From NCBI GenBank assembly GCA_029953615.1, contig CP124529.1:3348501-3412500 (forward strand): 64,000 nucleotides of DNA, given 5' to 3'. Shown here one piece after another: positions 1 to 10,075 of this stretch. Positions within the stretch are counted from its first letter, which is position 1. Each line of letters opens with the position of its first letter. The stretch comes from Pseudomonas putida. GTDB taxonomy: Bacteria; Pseudomonadota; Gammaproteobacteria; Pseudomonadales; Pseudomonadaceae. The notes beneath the pieces are model-generated. The model was not told where the DNA came from. It did not search any database and saw only the letters and a list, made by a program, of their open reading frames with translations. Made by a program: the position numbers and the translations under genes.

Positions 1-129
1 AGAATCAACAGGCAATCCGGGCGTGATCGACGCGGATCGACGACCAGCCATTTGAATAACCGACTCGTGTGACCGGCTGATGTTCCCCACAGTGTTTCAA
101 GCGTAAAAAATTGTGGAATGGACCGCGCT

Positions 130-206
130 GGCCCCTTTGCGGGCACGCCCGCTCCTACAGGCATCGCGCGATTCCTGTGGGAGCGGGCGTGCCCGCGAAA
201 GGGCCC
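130..206. repeat. REP-type inverted pair
   Basis: Two oppositely oriented copies of the Pseudomonas REP core (gcgggc-acgcccgctcc-tacag and its complement) are separated by about 16 bases. They can fold into one long hairpin. The pair lies upstream of the fecI promoter region and probably marks the end of a gene left of the window. The remainder of bases 1-300 shows no convincing coding frame. Confidence 0.85.
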
Positions 207-300
207 CAGGTGTTCATATTTATGGCCACATTTCCTTGCACCGCCGTGCATGAAAAAGACGATAAATTTTTTGTTACCGACTGGCGGAATTGCCGGTTTT

Positions 301-321
301 GATGAGAAACATTACTATTCG
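301..321 (+). promoter_or_regulatory. candidate Fur box upstream of fecI
   Basis: The stretch gatgagaaacattactattc resembles the GAGAAT-CATTAT-TATTC form of Fur sites found before iron-starvation sigma genes. The match to the strict 19-base consensus is only about 11 of 19. It lies just before the first possible fecI start codon, where Fur bound to iron would block transcription. The call rests on context plus partial sequence similarity. Confidence 0.45.
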
Positions 322-341
322 CACCCTTGTCCGCCTCCCTG

Positions 342-839
342 ATGACCCCGACCGTGTCCGGACCCAAAGGCTTCCTCGACCACTACCATGAGCTGATCGG
401 CACCTGGACGCGCAAGTTGCGCAGTCGACAGCAGGCCGAGGACCTCACCCACGATGCCTTTGTCCGGGTGCTGGAAAACCCGCGCGAGCAGGTCGAGCAG
501 CCTCGTGCCTACCTGCACCAGACCGCACGCAACATTGCCGTGGACGGGTTCCGTCGCGAGGACCGTCGTCAGGTCCTGGAGCTGGAAGCCTTCGACGAAG
601 GCGTGGCCGGCAGTGGCGACCCCGAGGCCTACGTGCAGGCGCTTGAGCTGGCCGACAGTGTCGAGCGGGCGCTGGCCGAACTGCCGCTCAAATGCCGGCA
701 GGTGTTCATCTGGCAGAAGCTCGAAGGCCTGACCCAGGCCGAGATCGCCGAGCGCATGGGGTTGAGCAAGAACATGGTCGAAAAGTATATGATCCGCACG
801 CTCCGGCATCTGCGTGAGCACCTGGATGTGTCGGCTTGA
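342..839 (+). CDS. fecI: FecI-type ECF sigma factor
   Basis: Extracytoplasmic-function sigma-70 factor of the iron-starvation group. It directs RNA polymerase to the promoter of the adjacent TonB receptor gene when a ferric siderophore or ferric citrate is sensed. The 165 residues hold sigma region 2 (RQQAEDLTHDAFVRVLE, with HDAFVRV typical of FecI proteins) and region 4 (GLTQAEIAERMGLSKNMVEKY) as the -35-binding helix-turn-helix. I chose ATG at 342. An in-frame TTG at 327 would add five residues, and neither start has a strong ribosome site. Its stop overlaps the first possible fecR ATG, so the two are co-translated. Ferric citrate is inferred as the signal from the FecA-like receptor downstream. 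Confidence 0.9.
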   Translation: MTPTVSGPKGFLDHYHELIGTWTRKLRSRQQAEDLTHDAFVRVLENPREQVEQPRAYLHQTARNIAVDGFRREDRRQVLELEAFDEGVAGSGDPEAYVQALELADSVERALAELPLKCRQVFIWQKLEGLTQAEIAERMGLSKNMVEKYMIRTLRHLREHLDVSA

Positions 840-859
840 TGAGTCAGGAGACCTTTTCG

Positions 860-1816
860 ATGAAACAGCACGGTTCCGTCCGCGAGCAGGCGGCGGCATG
901 GTTCGCCCGCGTGCAGGATGCGCCTCGCGATGCCGTGCTGCAGGCGCAACTGCACGCCTGGCTGGAAAGCGATGTACGGCACCGTGAAGAGTATCAGCAG
1001 CTCGACCGCCTGTGGCAGGCCGCCGGTTCCATCCCCCGCCAGCGCCTGGAGGCGCTGTGCCAGCCGGCCGCGGTACGCCATTTGCCACGTCGACGCTTCG
1101 TGCGCCAGGCCTTGGCCGCCAGTGTGGCCGCACTAGCGTTGGGCCTGGGCTGGGGTGGCTGGCACTACCAGCAACTGAATCACCAGGGCAGCGTGCAGAC
1201 CGCCTTCAATGAACGCCGGCAGGTGGACCTGCCGGACGGCTCGCACCTTGAACTCAACGGCAGCACGCACGTGCAGGTCGCTTTCAGCGCCGGCCAGCGG
1301 CATGTCCGGCTGATGGCGGGTGAAGTGATGTTTACCGTCGCGCATGACAGTGGCAGGCCGTTCGTGGTCGACACTGCCCAGGGTAGCGTGACCGTAACCG
1401 GTACCCGATTCGACGTCCGCCTGGACCCGGCCAGCACCCGCGTGGCCGTGGAGCAAGGCTCGGTGCGTGTGCAGGGCAAGGGCGCCTCGGTGGCGCAACT
1501 CACGGCGGGTCAAGGCTCGCATATAGATGCGCAAGGCCAGGTGGCTGTGCCCTATAGGGTAAATACCGGCGCCCTGACGGCCTGGCGCCAAGGCAGGCTG
1601 GTGTTCGACAACGCCACCCTGGCCGAGGTGGTTGCCGAAGTTTCGCGCTACCGCAGCCAGCCGCTGCGGATCGCCCCCGGCAAAGTCGCGCAGTTGCGGC
1701 TGTCCAGCACCTTCAGCACCGACGACACCGACGCGCTGCTGCGCGCCTTGCCGAGCATCCTGCCGGTGGCCATCAAGGCCCATGAAGATGGCTCGCGCGA
1801 AATAATCGCGAAATAG
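860..1816 (+). CDS. fecR: FecR-type anti-sigma / signal transducer
   Basis: Inner-membrane regulator that relays receptor occupancy to FecI. The N-terminal cytoplasmic part (DUF4880-like, EQAAAWFARVQDAP) is followed by one membrane segment near residues 80-100 (ALAASVAALALGLGWGGW). The periplasmic FecR domain includes the family motif VTVTGTRFDVR, and the C-terminal part is STN-interacting. The ATG at 860 has AGGAG nine bases upstream. An ATG at 839 overlapping the fecI stop is the alternative and would add seven residues. The gene lies between its sigma factor and its receptor, the usual order for these three-gene cell-surface signalling units. Confidence 0.92.
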   Translation: MKQHGSVREQAAAWFARVQDAPRDAVLQAQLHAWLESDVRHREEYQQLDRLWQAAGSIPRQRLEALCQPAAVRHLPRRRFVRQALAASVAALALGLGWGGWHYQQLNHQGSVQTAFNERRQVDLPDGSHLELNGSTHVQVAFSAGQRHVRLMAGEVMFTVAHDSGRPFVVDTAQGSVTVTGTRFDVRLDPASTRVAVEQGSVRVQGKGASVAQLTAGQGSHIDAQGQVAVPYRVNTGALTAWRQGRLVFDNATLAEVVAEVSRYRSQPLRIAPGKVAQLRLSSTFSTDDTDALLRALPSILPVAIKAHEDGSREIIAK

Positions 1817-1924
1817 ATTCAGGTTTTTTTCCGCTCGTTCGTCTTCCCCGCCAGCTGCAACTGCCAAGCATTTCCATTTGCATGCGGTTGGCGTTTATTC
1901 CGTATTCCAGGAAGTTTCGACGAC

Positions 1925-4356
1925 GTGAACAACAACAAGCCCTTCCCACGCTTCCGCGCCGTGGCGCTGGCCCTGGCGGTCAGCGCCGTGACCGTCAACA
2001 GCCAGGCCGCAGAGACCGGCAGCACCATCCAGATCCAGGCCCAACCGTTGGCTTCGGCGTTGAACCAGCTCGGCCAGCAGACCAACCTGCAGCTGTTCTT
2101 CAGCCCCGAGCTGGTAGCGGGCAAGCAGGCCCCGGCGGTGTCCGGCCAGCTGGCACCCGAGCAGGCGCTGCAGCAACTGCTGCAAGGCAGTGGCCTGACC
2201 TACGAGATGTCCCAGGGCACCGTGGTGCTCAAGCCGGCCCAGGCCGATGCCACCCTCACCAGCGGCAGCCTGGAGCTGGCGCCTACCGACATCAAGGTGG
2301 TCGGTGACTGGCTGGGCGATGCCCAGCAGAGCGTGGTGCAGAACCACCCCGGCGCACGCACCGTGGTACGCCGCGAGGCGATGGTGGAGAAGGGCGCAAT
2401 GAATGTGCGCGACGTGCTGCGTGGTATCCCGGGCGTACAGGTGCAGGACTCCAACGGCACCGGCGGCAGCGACCTGTCGCTGAACGTGGGCGTTCGCCCG
2501 GCCTGACTTCACGCCTGTCGCCACGCTCCACGGTGCTGATCGACGGCATCCCGGCCGCCTTCGCACCCTATGGCCAGCCGCAGCTGTCGATGGCGCCGAT
2601 TTCCTCGGGCAACCTCGACAGCATCGATGTGGTGCGTGGCGCCGGCTCCGTGCGCTATGGCCCGCAGAACGTCGGCGGGGTGATCAACTTCGTCACCCGG
2701 GCGATCCCGGAGAAGGCTTCGGCCGAGCTGTCCACCACCCTGGAAACCTCACAGCATGGCGGCTGGAAGCACACCGAGTCGGCTTTCGTCGGCGGTACGG
2801 CGGACAACGGCATGGGCGTGGCGTTGCTGTACACCGGGGTGAATGGCAACGGTTACCGTGAAAGCAACAACGGCAACGACATCGACGACGTCATCCTCAA
2901 GACCCACTGGGCGCCGACCGACGTTGACGAGTTCTGGCTCAACTTCCACTACTACGACGGCCGTGCCGACATGCCTGGCGGCCTGACCCAGGCGCAGTAC
3001 GACAGCAACCCGTACCAGTCGCTGCGTGACTACGACTACTTCGCCGGCCGGCGCAAGGACGTGTCGTTCAAGTGGCAGCGCCAGCTCGACGACGCCACCC
3101 AGTTCGAAGTGCTGACCTACTACACCGACAGCTTCCGCGGCAGCGCCATTGCTTCGCGCGACATGAAGACCCTGTCTTCGTACCCGCGCAACTACCACAC
3201 CTTCGCCATCGAACCACGGCTGTCGCGGATTTTCTTCGCCGGCCCGACCACCCAGGAAGTCAGCGTGGGCTACCGCTACCTGAAGGAAGCGATGCGTGAG
3301 CAGTCGACCCGCCTGGCGCTGATCGACAACGTGCCGACGCCCGCCCCCGGTTCCGACGGCCATGTGTTCCAGGACCGCAGCGGTGGTACCGAGGCCAGCG
3401 CCTACTACATCGACGACAAGATTGATGTGGGTAACTGGACCATCACCCCGGGTATCCGCTTCGAGCACATCAACACCGACTGGCGCGACCGCCCGGTGCT
3501 CGGTGCCAACGGCCAGCCGGTGCCGGAGAAGAAGCGCAGCATCACCAGCAACGAGCCGCTGCCGGCGCTGAGCGTGATGTACCACATTTCCGATGCGTGG
3601 AAGGTGTTCGCCAACTACGAGACCTCGTTCGGCAGCCTGCAGTACTTCCAGCTGGGCCAGGGTGGTACAGGCAACAGCACGGCCAATGGCCTGGAGCCGG
3701 AAAAGGCCAAGACCTACGAAATCGGTACCCGCTATGACAATGGCGGCTTTGCCGGTGAGCTGACGGCGTTCTACATCGATTTCGATGACGAACTGCAGTA
3801 CATCAGCAACGATGTGGGCTGGACCAACCTCGGTGCGACCAAGCACCAGGGGATCGAGGCCTCGGTGCGCTATGACCTGGACGGGCTGGACCCGCGCCTG
3901 GCAGGGCTGTCGGTGAGCGGTGGCTACACCTATACCCGCGCTACTTATGAAGGCGACATTCCTGGCTTCAAGGGCCGCGACCTGCCGTTCTATTCACGCC
4001 AGGTGGCCACTGCCGGGGTGCGCTATGCAGTCAATCGCTGGACCTGGAACCTGGATGCCTATGCCCAATCCAGACAGCGCGCGCCGGGGACCGGGATCAA
4101 TGCCGACGGCAGCTTCAACGGCGACTACATCACCGAGCCGAGTGCCGATGGGCAGTATGGCGATATTCCGGGTTACGTGACCTGGCATGCCCGTGGCGGG
4201 TATGAGTTCGGACCGGAAATGTCCAACCTGAAGTTGGCGGCGGGGGTGAAGAACCTGTTCGACAAACAGTACTTCACCCGCTCCAGCGACAACAATGCCG
4301 GCATTTATGTGGGCGAACCGCGAACGTTCTATGTGCAGGCCAGTGTAGGGTTCTGA
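1925..4356 (+). pseudogene. fecA: FecA-like TonB-dependent ferric citrate receptor, frame broken by a 2-base insertion
   Basis: Outer-membrane TonB-dependent receptor. It begins at GTG with AGGAAG upstream, then a signal peptide ending near SQAAE. An STN signalling domain follows (SALNQLGQQTNLQLFF ... GTVVLKP), then plug and 22-strand barrel, ending in ...YVQASVGF. The first frame stops at 2504-2506 after GVRPA. The expected family sequence GVRGLTSRLSPRSTVLIDG resumes in another frame if two C residues near 2498-2499 are removed, giving one 809-residue protein close to the E. coli FecA length. Motifs such as LSPRSTV and GPQNVGGVINFVTRAIP match FecA better than siderophore receptors. The STN domain agrees with fecIR upstream. 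Either a real mutation or a sequence error. Confidence 0.88.
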
Positions 4357-4368
4357 GCCGAGATCGCC

Positions 4369-4472
4369 GGGGCCGCTTTGCGGCCCTTTCGCGACACAAG
4401 GCCGCTCCTACAGGGGAGCGCGATCTCCTGTAGGAGCGGCCTTGTGTCGCGAAAGGGGCGCAAAGCGCCCCC
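4369..4472. repeat. nested REP-type hairpin between convergent genes (probable bidirectional terminator)
   Basis: The outer arms are ggggccgctttgcggccc and ggggcgcaaagcgcccc. The inner arms (ctttcgcgacacaaggccgc and its complement) pair perfectly across a short loop. The core gacacaaggccgctcctacag differs from the commoner gcgggcaagcccgctcccacag form, so this is a different REP subfamily. It separates the convergent fecA and opuC genes and could end transcription from both sides. Confidence 0.8.
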
Positions 4473-4478
4473 AGCAAT

Positions 4479-5636
4479 CTAAGAGGCCACCGCCTCAGCC
4501 GGCGAAACGATGCTGGTCTTCGCTCCCCGCGAGCGCCCCGAGCTCAGGTAAGCCGCAATCGATTCCTGCGTCACCTCGCCCAAAAACACCTGCTCGGCAT
4601 CCAGCACCGGCAGCCACGCCCGGTTGAACTCGTACATCCGCGACAGCAGTATGCGCAAATGCTCATCATGCGAAGCCGTGGCATTGAACGGCCGCAGGAA
4701 GTCGCCACAGGTCCCTTGCTGGCGATGCATGTCGCGCCGGCGCACGTAGCCCAGCGCCTTGTTCTGCGCATCGGTCACCACCACGTAGCGGCGGTCGTGC
4801 TCGTCCAGCAGCTCCAGCGCATCGCTCACCGGCGTCTGCGGGCTCACCGATGGCGCGTTGTCCGCCGCATCCTCCGCACGCACCAGCAGCAGCCGCTTGA
4901 GGGTGCTGTCCTGGCCGACGAAGTTGCTCACGAACTCGTCCGCCGGGTGCGCCAGCAGGGTATCCGGATGGTCCAGCTGCAACAGCTTGCCGGCGCGGAA
5001 GATGGCGATCTTGTCGCCCAGCTTGATCGCTTCGTCGATGTCGTGGCTGACCATGATCACGGTCTTGTTCAAGGCCCGCTGCATCTCGAAGAACTCGTTC
5101 TGGATCATCTCGCGGTTGATCGGGTCGACCGCGCCGAACGGCTCGTCCATCAGCAGCACCGGCGCTTCCGCCGCCAAGGCTCGGATCACGCCGATACGCT
5201 GCTGCTGGCCACCGGACAGCTCGCGCGGGTAACGCTGCAGGTACTGCTTGGGCTCCAGCTTGATCATGTGCATCAGTTCGCGGGCGCGTTCATGGCACTT
5301 CTGTTTGTCCCAGCCGAGCAGGCGCGGCACCACGGTGATGTTCTCCTCGATGGTCATGTTGGGGAACAGACCGATCTGCTGGATCACATAGCCGATGTGC
5401 CGGCGCAGGGTGACTTCGTCCAGCCCGGTGGTATCTTCGCCATTGATGAACACCTGGCCGGAAGTGGGGGGGATCAGGCGGTTGATCATTTTCAGGGTAG
5501 TGCTCTTGCCGCAGCCCGAGGGGCCGAGGAACACGCAGATTTCCCCTTCGTTGACGGTGAGGCTTACCGAATCGACGGCTTTGACGTCCTTGCCGTTGAC
5601 GTTGAAGGTTTTGCTGAGGTTCTTCAGTTCGATCAT
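4479..5636 (-). CDS. opuCA: osmoprotectant (glycine betaine/choline) ABC transporter ATPase with CBS domains
   Basis: ATP-binding subunit of an OpuC/ProV-type importer. Walker A GPSGCGKST is near residue 38, the signature LSGGQQQR near 140, Walker B VLLMDEPF near 160 and the switch VSHDIDEA near 195. The C-terminal third (about 255-365) holds a CBS-domain pair, used in this family to sense ionic strength. 385 residues is a normal length. Its ATG overlaps the stop of the permease gene upstream (ATGA). It is the last gene of a four-gene operon encoding ATPase, two permeases and a binding protein. Confidence 0.93.
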   Translation of the reverse strand: MIELKNLSKTFNVNGKDVKAVDSVSLTVNEGEICVFLGPSGCGKSTTLKMINRLIPPTSGQVFINGEDTTGLDEVTLRRHIGYVIQQIGLFPNMTIEENITVVPRLLGWDKQKCHERARELMHMIKLEPKQYLQRYPRELSGGQQQRIGVIRALAAEAPVLLMDEPFGAVDPINREMIQNEFFEMQRALNKTVIMVSHDIDEAIKLGDKIAIFRAGKLLQLDHPDTLLAHPADEFVSNFVGQDSTLKRLLLVRAEDAADNAPSVSPQTPVSDALELLDEHDRRYVVVTDAQNKALGYVRRRDMHRQQGTCGDFLRPFNATASHDEHLRILLSRMYEFNRAWLPVLDAEQVFLGEVTQESIAAYLSSGRSRGAKTSIVSPAEAVAS

Positions 5637-6286
5637 GGGCGCAGTCCTTCTGGAGTCAGGGCACGTTGCAGGGTTTGCAGGAGCAGGTCGGCGATGATCG
5701 CCAGCAGGCTGACCAGCACGGCGCCGACCAGCAGCATCGACATGTCGCTGCGGCTGATGGAGGTAAGGATGAGTACGCCAAGGCCGCCCGCACCGATGGT
5801 GGCGGCGATGGTCATCACGCCGATGTTCATCACCACGGCGGTGCGCACGCCGGCGAGGATCACCGGCACGGCGATGGGCAGCTCGACCATGCGCAGGCGC
5901 TGGCCGAAGGTCATGCCGATGCCGCGCGCCGCTTCACGGATGCCGGGTTCGACGTTGGTCAGGGCCAGGTAGGTGTTGCGCAGGATCGGCAGAAGTGAAT
6001 AGAGGAACACTGCAGTGATCGCCGGCAACGGCCCGAGGCCTTGGCCGAACCTGGAGTAGAACGGCAGCAGCAGGCCGAACAGGGCGATGGAAGGAATGGT
6101 CAGCAGCACCGTGGCGCTGGCCTGCAAGGGGCCGGCGACTGCCGGGAAGCGGGTCATCAGGATGCCCAGCGGCACGCCGACGATGATCGCCAGGCCGACG
6201 GCGACGCCGACCAGCATGATGTGCTGCCAGGTCAGCTGCAGCACCTGGGCCCAGTCGAGGTGGGCGAATGTGTCGAGCAGGTTCAT
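5633..6286 (-). CDS. opuCB: osmoprotectant ABC transporter permease
   Basis: Membrane subunit of the betaine/choline-type importer, 217 residues with about five or six hydrophobic segments. The EAA loop for contact with the ATPase is seen around REAARGIGMTFGQRLRMVELP, followed by the GAGGLGVLI motif typical of OpuCB/ProW permeases. It overlaps the binding-protein gene upstream by four bases and the ATPase gene downstream by four bases, so the three are translationally coupled. Confidence 0.92.
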   Translation of the reverse strand: MNLLDTFAHLDWAQVLQLTWQHIMLVGVAVGLAIIVGVPLGILMTRFPAVAGPLQASATVLLTIPSIALFGLLLPFYSRFGQGLGPLPAITAVFLYSLLPILRNTYLALTNVEPGIREAARGIGMTFGQRLRMVELPIAVPVILAGVRTAVVMNIGVMTIAATIGAGGLGVLILTSISRSDMSMLLVGAVLVSLLAIIADLLLQTLQRALTPEGLRP

Positions 6287-7197
6287 GGTTGGCCCTCGCT
6301 GTTCAGTGGGTGCTCACGCAGGAAGGTGGCGGCCACGGACGTCGGGTTCTGGTGCTCGACATCGACCTTGGCATTGAGTTGGCGCATGGTTTCGTCATCC
6401 AGTTGCTCGGCCAGTGGCTTGAGCAGGCTGGCCAGCTTCGGGTTGGCGTCGAGTACCTGTTTGCGCACCACCGGGGCGGCGGTGTAGTCCGGGAAGTAGT
6501 GCTTGTCGTCTTCCAGCAGCTTGAGGTTGAACGCATTCAGGCGACCATCGGTGGTGTACACCAGGCCTGCGAACACCTGGTTGTTGTGCATGGCGGTGTA
6601 GACCAGGCCGGCATCCATCTGGCGGATGTTGGCACGGCCCACCTGCAAGTCGTACATCGCCTTCAGGCCGACCAGCCCGTCCGGGCGGTTGGCGAACTCG
6701 GTGTCCAGCGCCACCAGGTGGTTGCGGCGGCTTTCGTCACGCAGCACCTGGTTGAGGTCGCTGATCGAGTTGATCTGTGGATAAGCCTCGGCGACCTGCC
6801 TGGGCAGGCCCAGCGCGTAGGTGTTGCTGAACTTCGACGGGGTCAGCCAGATCAGGCCCTTGTTCGCGTCCAGTGCCTTGACCTTGGCGTAGGTAGCCTC
6901 GGCACTGGGCATGCGCTCATCGATATGGTTGTACGACACCAGTGACACACCGGTGTATTCCCACATCAGGTCTAGCTGCCCGGTTTCCTGGGCCTGGCGC
7001 GCGATGCTGCTGCCCAGGCCGCTGGTGACGCGCACGTCGAAGCCGTTGGCGCGCAGGTATTGCGCGGTGATTTCGGCGAGTACGGTCTGTTCGGTGAACA
7101 CCCGCGCGCCGATGCGGATCAACGGTTTTTCCGCTGCCTGGGCAAATCCTGCGAACAGCAGGGCCGCGCCCAGCAGCAAGGCGATTCTCTTGTTCAT
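6283..7197 (-). CDS. opuCC: osmoprotectant ABC transporter substrate-binding protein
   Basis: Periplasmic binding protein of the OpuAC/ProX-like family. A signal peptide (MNKRIALLLGAALLFAGFAQAAE) precedes a mature domain with GARVFTEQTVLAEI, typical of quaternary-amine binders, and the WEYTGVSL motif. The ATG at 7197 has GAGGGAAC upstream and gives a standard signal peptide, so I prefer it to a longer frame reaching 7254. No lipobox is seen, so it should be a free periplasmic protein. The ligand is probably glycine betaine, choline or carnitine, but the exact one cannot be read from the sequence. Confidence 0.92.
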   Translation of the reverse strand: MNKRIALLLGAALLFAGFAQAAEKPLIRIGARVFTEQTVLAEITAQYLRANGFDVRVTSGLGSSIARQAQETGQLDLMWEYTGVSLVSYNHIDERMPSAEATYAKVKALDANKGLIWLTPSKFSNTYALGLPRQVAEAYPQINSISDLNQVLRDESRRNHLVALDTEFANRPDGLVGLKAMYDLQVGRANIRQMDAGLVYTAMHNNQVFAGLVYTTDGRLNAFNLKLLEDDKHYFPDYTAAPVVRKQVLDANPKLASLLKPLAEQLDDETMRQLNAKVDVEHQNPTSVAATFLREHPLNSEGQP

Positions 7198-7210
7198 GCG
7201 TTCCCTCTTG

Positions 7211-7924
7211 TTATCCAGCCAGGCCACGTTCCAGCCAGCGTTTGCTGGAGGCACTCACCGCCGCGTCGAGCACCAGCGCCAGCAGCGCGGTGCAGGCAGC
7301 GCCGAGCAGCAGTTGTGGCTGGTTGTTCAGGGCAATGCCGGGGAAGATCAGGCTGCCCAGGCTGTTGGCGCCAATCAGGAACGCCAGTGGCGCGGTGCCG
7401 ACGTTCAGCGCCAGGGCCACGCGCACACCGCCGACGATGATCGGCACGGCGTTGGGCAGTTCCACCTGCCACAGTTGCTGACGCGGGGTCATGCCGATGC
7501 CGGTGGCGGCTTCCTTGAGCGAGGCGGGGACGTTTTTCAGGCCCTCGTAGGTGTTGCGCACGATGGGCAGGAGGGAGGCGAGGAACAGCGCGAAGATCGC
7601 GGGCCCGGCGCCGATGCCGAGGATACTCAGGGCGATGGCCAGAACGGCCAGGGGAGGGATGGTGTTGCCAACGTTGAACAACTGCATGAAGCGCTCGGCT
7701 TTGTCGACCCGGTGCGGTCGACTCAAGGCAATGCCGGCGGGGATGCCCACGGCCAGCGCCGCCGCCATCGAAGCCAGCACCAGTACCAGGTGCGCTTGCA
7801 GGTAGAACCCAAGATCGTCGCGATAACGCGCGATCGTGTCGATGCCGATCCAGTGGACCAGCAGGGCCAGGATGACGAGCACGGTGGCCCATCCCAACAG
7901 CCCTTTTCCGTAGCGTTTTGCCAC
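7211..7924 (-). CDS. opuCD: osmoprotectant ABC transporter permease (first gene of operon)
   Basis: Second membrane subunit, about 237 residues. It has repeated hydrophobic segments, an EAA-type loop (LKEAATGIGMTPRQQLWQVELP) and the family motif IGANSLGSLIF. The start chosen is GTG at 7924 (MAKRYGKG...), which has AGGAG eight bases upstream. Another GTG at 7954 would add ten residues with no better ribosome site. It is paralogous to the permease three genes downstream, so the transporter is probably a heterodimer in the membrane. Confidence 0.9.
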   Translation of the reverse strand: MAKRYGKGLLGWATVLVILALLVHWIGIDTIARYRDDLGFYLQAHLVLVLASMAAALAVGIPAGIALSRPHRVDKAERFMQLFNVGNTIPPLAVLAIALSILGIGAGPAIFALFLASLLPIVRNTYEGLKNVPASLKEAATGIGMTPRQQLWQVELPNAVPIIVGGVRVALALNVGTAPLAFLIGANSLGSLIFPGIALNNQPQLLLGAACTALLALVLDAAVSASSKRWLERGLAG

Positions 7925-8291
7925 AGGCGGACTCCTTGTGTAGTCGGCGAGCACACTTCTTGGTTGCCGGCCATTCCTGGCGGCGGGTGGTGTGTTCGCG
8001 AGTAGCAGCGTGAGGCACCCCGTAGGCTGCGATCAGGCCATGAGCCGAACCCCGTCGGGCCCGATATTGCTGATGAAACCAGTCCCCAAGCGAAGCGGGT
8101 TGCGGGGGAGTGGACGTCTCCGAGGGCGTAAAGGTTCCCATCTGGGGCGGCATTTGGCCAGTGCTAATCACTGGGTGTTCATGAAAACGGCGAGAAAAAA
8201 CAGTGGTTTAATGTTCTGCAGGCGTTGAATGACCTGCTCTGTGGCGATTTGTCGGGATAAACGGATTGACTGGTGAAGGTATTGTGGCTGT
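7925..8291 (-). other. long non-coding leader/intergenic region upstream of opuCDCBA
   Basis: About 370 bases separate the opuC operon from the divergent REP/prfC region. An open minus-strand frame (8171 leftward) runs through it, but its composition looks unlike a conserved protein and it overlaps opuCD out of frame. Several short self-complementary blocks occur, such as gcagcctacggggtgcctcacgctgc near 8010-8037. I recognise no known riboswitch consensus. It may hold the osmotic control region of the operon as an untranslated leader. Confidence 0.4.
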
Positions 8292-8391
8292 GCCGGCCTC
8301 TTCGCGGGCACGCCCGCTCCCACAGGTACCGCACAGATTTTGGATGCGGTGCGGTCACTGTGGGAGCGGGCGTGCCCGCGAAAGGGCCGGA
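8292..8391. repeat. REP-type inverted pair
   Basis: gccggcctcttcgcgggcacgcccgctcccacag faces its complement across about 30 bases. It is the common REP subfamily of this window and lies about 90 bases before prfC, between divergent transcription units. Confidence 0.88.
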
Positions 8392-8481
8392 ACAGGCATC
8401 GCCGGTGCAGCAGGTTTTGGTCCCGGCCCAACTTCAGGTATGATATCGCCCCTTTTAAATCCCCCAGTCAGGCGATTTCCC

Positions 8482-10065
8482 ATGACCAACCAGGCCGCCG
8501 AAGTCGCGAAGCGCCGCACTTTCGCAATCATTTCCCACCCCGACGCCGGTAAGACCACCATCACCGAGAAGCTGCTGCTGATGGGCAAGGCCATTGCCGT
8601 CGCCGGTACCGTGAAGTCGCGCAAGTCCGACCGCCACGCCACCTCCGACTGGATGGAAATGGAGAAGCAGCGCGGCATTTCCATCACCACCTCGGTGATG
8701 CAGTTCCCGTACCGCGAGCACATGATCAACCTGCTCGACACCCCAGGCCACGAAGACTTTTCGGAAGACACCTACCGCACCCTGACCGCGGTGGACTCGG
8801 CGCTGATGGTGCTCGACGGCGGTAAAGGTGTAGAGCCACGTACCATCGCCCTGATGGACGTGTGCCGCCTGCGCGACACACCGATCGTCAGCTTCATCAA
8901 CAAGCTCGACCGCGACATCCGCGACCCGATCGAACTGCTGGACGAGATCGAAGCGGTACTGAAGATCAAGGCTGCGCCGATCACCTGGCCGATCGGCTGC
9001 TACCGCGACTTCAAGGGCGTGTACCACCTGACCGGTGACTACATCGTGGTGTACACCCCGGGCCACGGCCACGAGCGCACCGAAGCCAAGATCATCCAGA
9101 AGCTGGATTCCGATGAGGCCCGTGCCCACCTGGGCGACCAGTACGACTCGTTCGTCGAACAGCTGGAGCTGGTGCAGGGTGCCTGCCACGATTTCAACCA
9201 GGAAGAGTTCATCAACGGTCAGCTGACCCCGGTGTTCTTCGGTACCGCGTTGGGCAACTTCGGTGTCGACCACGTGCTCGACGCAGTAGTCGACTGGGCG
9301 CCGCGTCCACTGGGCCGTGTTGCCCACGAGCGCACCGTCGAGCCTGTGGAAGAGAAGTTCACCGGTTTCGTGTTCAAGATCCAGGCGAACATGGACCCGA
9401 AACACCGCGACCGCATCGCCTTCATGCGCATCTGCTCGGGCAAGTACGAAAAGGGCATGAAGATGCGCCACGTGCGGATCAACAAGGACCTGCGTATCGG
9501 CGATGCGCTGACCTTCTTCTCCTCCGAGCGCGAGCAGCTGGAAGAGGCCTATGCCGGCGACATCATCGGCCTGCACAACCACGGCACCATCCAGATCGGC
9601 GACACCTTCACCGAAGGCGAGGCGCTGGGCTTCACCGGTATCCCGCACTTCGCCCCGGAGCTGTTCCGCCGCGTGCGCCTGAAGGACCCGCTGAAATCCA
9701 AGCAGTTGCGCCAGGGCCTGCAACAGCTGGCCGAAGAGGGTGCTACCCAGGTGTTCTTCCCTGAGCGCAGCAACGACATCATCCTCGGTGCAGTCGGTGT
9801 GCTGCAGTTCGACGTGGTCGCCAGCCGCCTGAAGGAAGAGTACAAAGTCGAGTGCGCCTATGAGCCGATCACCGTATGGTCGGCGCGCTGGATCGGCTGC
9901 GACGACAAGAAGAAGCTCGAGGAATTCCAGAACAAGGCCATGGAAAACCTGGCCATCGACGGCGGCGGGCACCTGACCTACCTGGCACCGACCCGGGTCA
10001 ACCTGTCGCTGATGGAAGAGCGCTGGCCGGACATCAAGTTCCGCGCTACCCGCGAGCATCACTGA
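8482..10065 (+). CDS. prfC: peptide chain release factor 3
   Basis: GTPase that removes RF1/RF2 from the ribosome after translation termination. The 527 residues match the family length. The GTPase motifs are G1 HPDAGKTT near residue 20, G3 [14 protein letters not shown] near 85 and G4 NKLDRD near 142. EF-G-like domains II and III follow, ending in the conserved RATREHH region. The ATG at 8482 begins [20 protein letters not shown], as in other RF3 proteins. It is transcribed alone, between REP pairs. Confidence 0.96.
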   Translation: MTNQAAEVAKRRTFAIISHPDAGKTTITEKLLLMGKAIAVAGTVKSRKSDRHATSDWMEMEKQRGISITTSVMQFPYREHMINLLDTPGHEDFSEDTYRTLTAVDSALMVLDGGKGVEPRTIALMDVCRLRDTPIVSFINKLDRDIRDPIELLDEIEAVLKIKAAPITWPIGCYRDFKGVYHLTGDYIVVYTPGHGHERTEAKIIQKLDSDEARAHLGDQYDSFVEQLELVQGACHDFNQEEFINGQLTPVFFGTALGNFGVDHVLDAVVDWAPRPLGRVAHERTVEPVEEKFTGFVFKIQANMDPKHRDRIAFMRICSGKYEKGMKMRHVRINKDLRIGDALTFFSSEREQLEEAYAGDIIGLHNHGTIQIGDTFTEGEALGFTGIPHFAPELFRRVRLKDPLKSKQLRQGLQQLAEEGATQVFFPERSNDIILGAVGVLQFDVVASRLKEEYKVECAYEPITVWSARWIGCDDKKKLEEFQNKAMENLAIDGGGHLTYLAPTRVNLSLMEERWPDIKFRATREHH

Positions 10066-10075
10066 TCGCAGAATT

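Noticed and set aside
1817..1924. FecI-dependent promoter before fecA
   Set aside because: A promoter is expected here, but I could not identify convincing ECF -35 and -10 elements.
7194..8171. 325-codon minus-strand frame through the opuC leader into opuCD
   Set aside because: Overlaps the conserved permease in another frame for most of its length; the non-overlapping part shows no domain.
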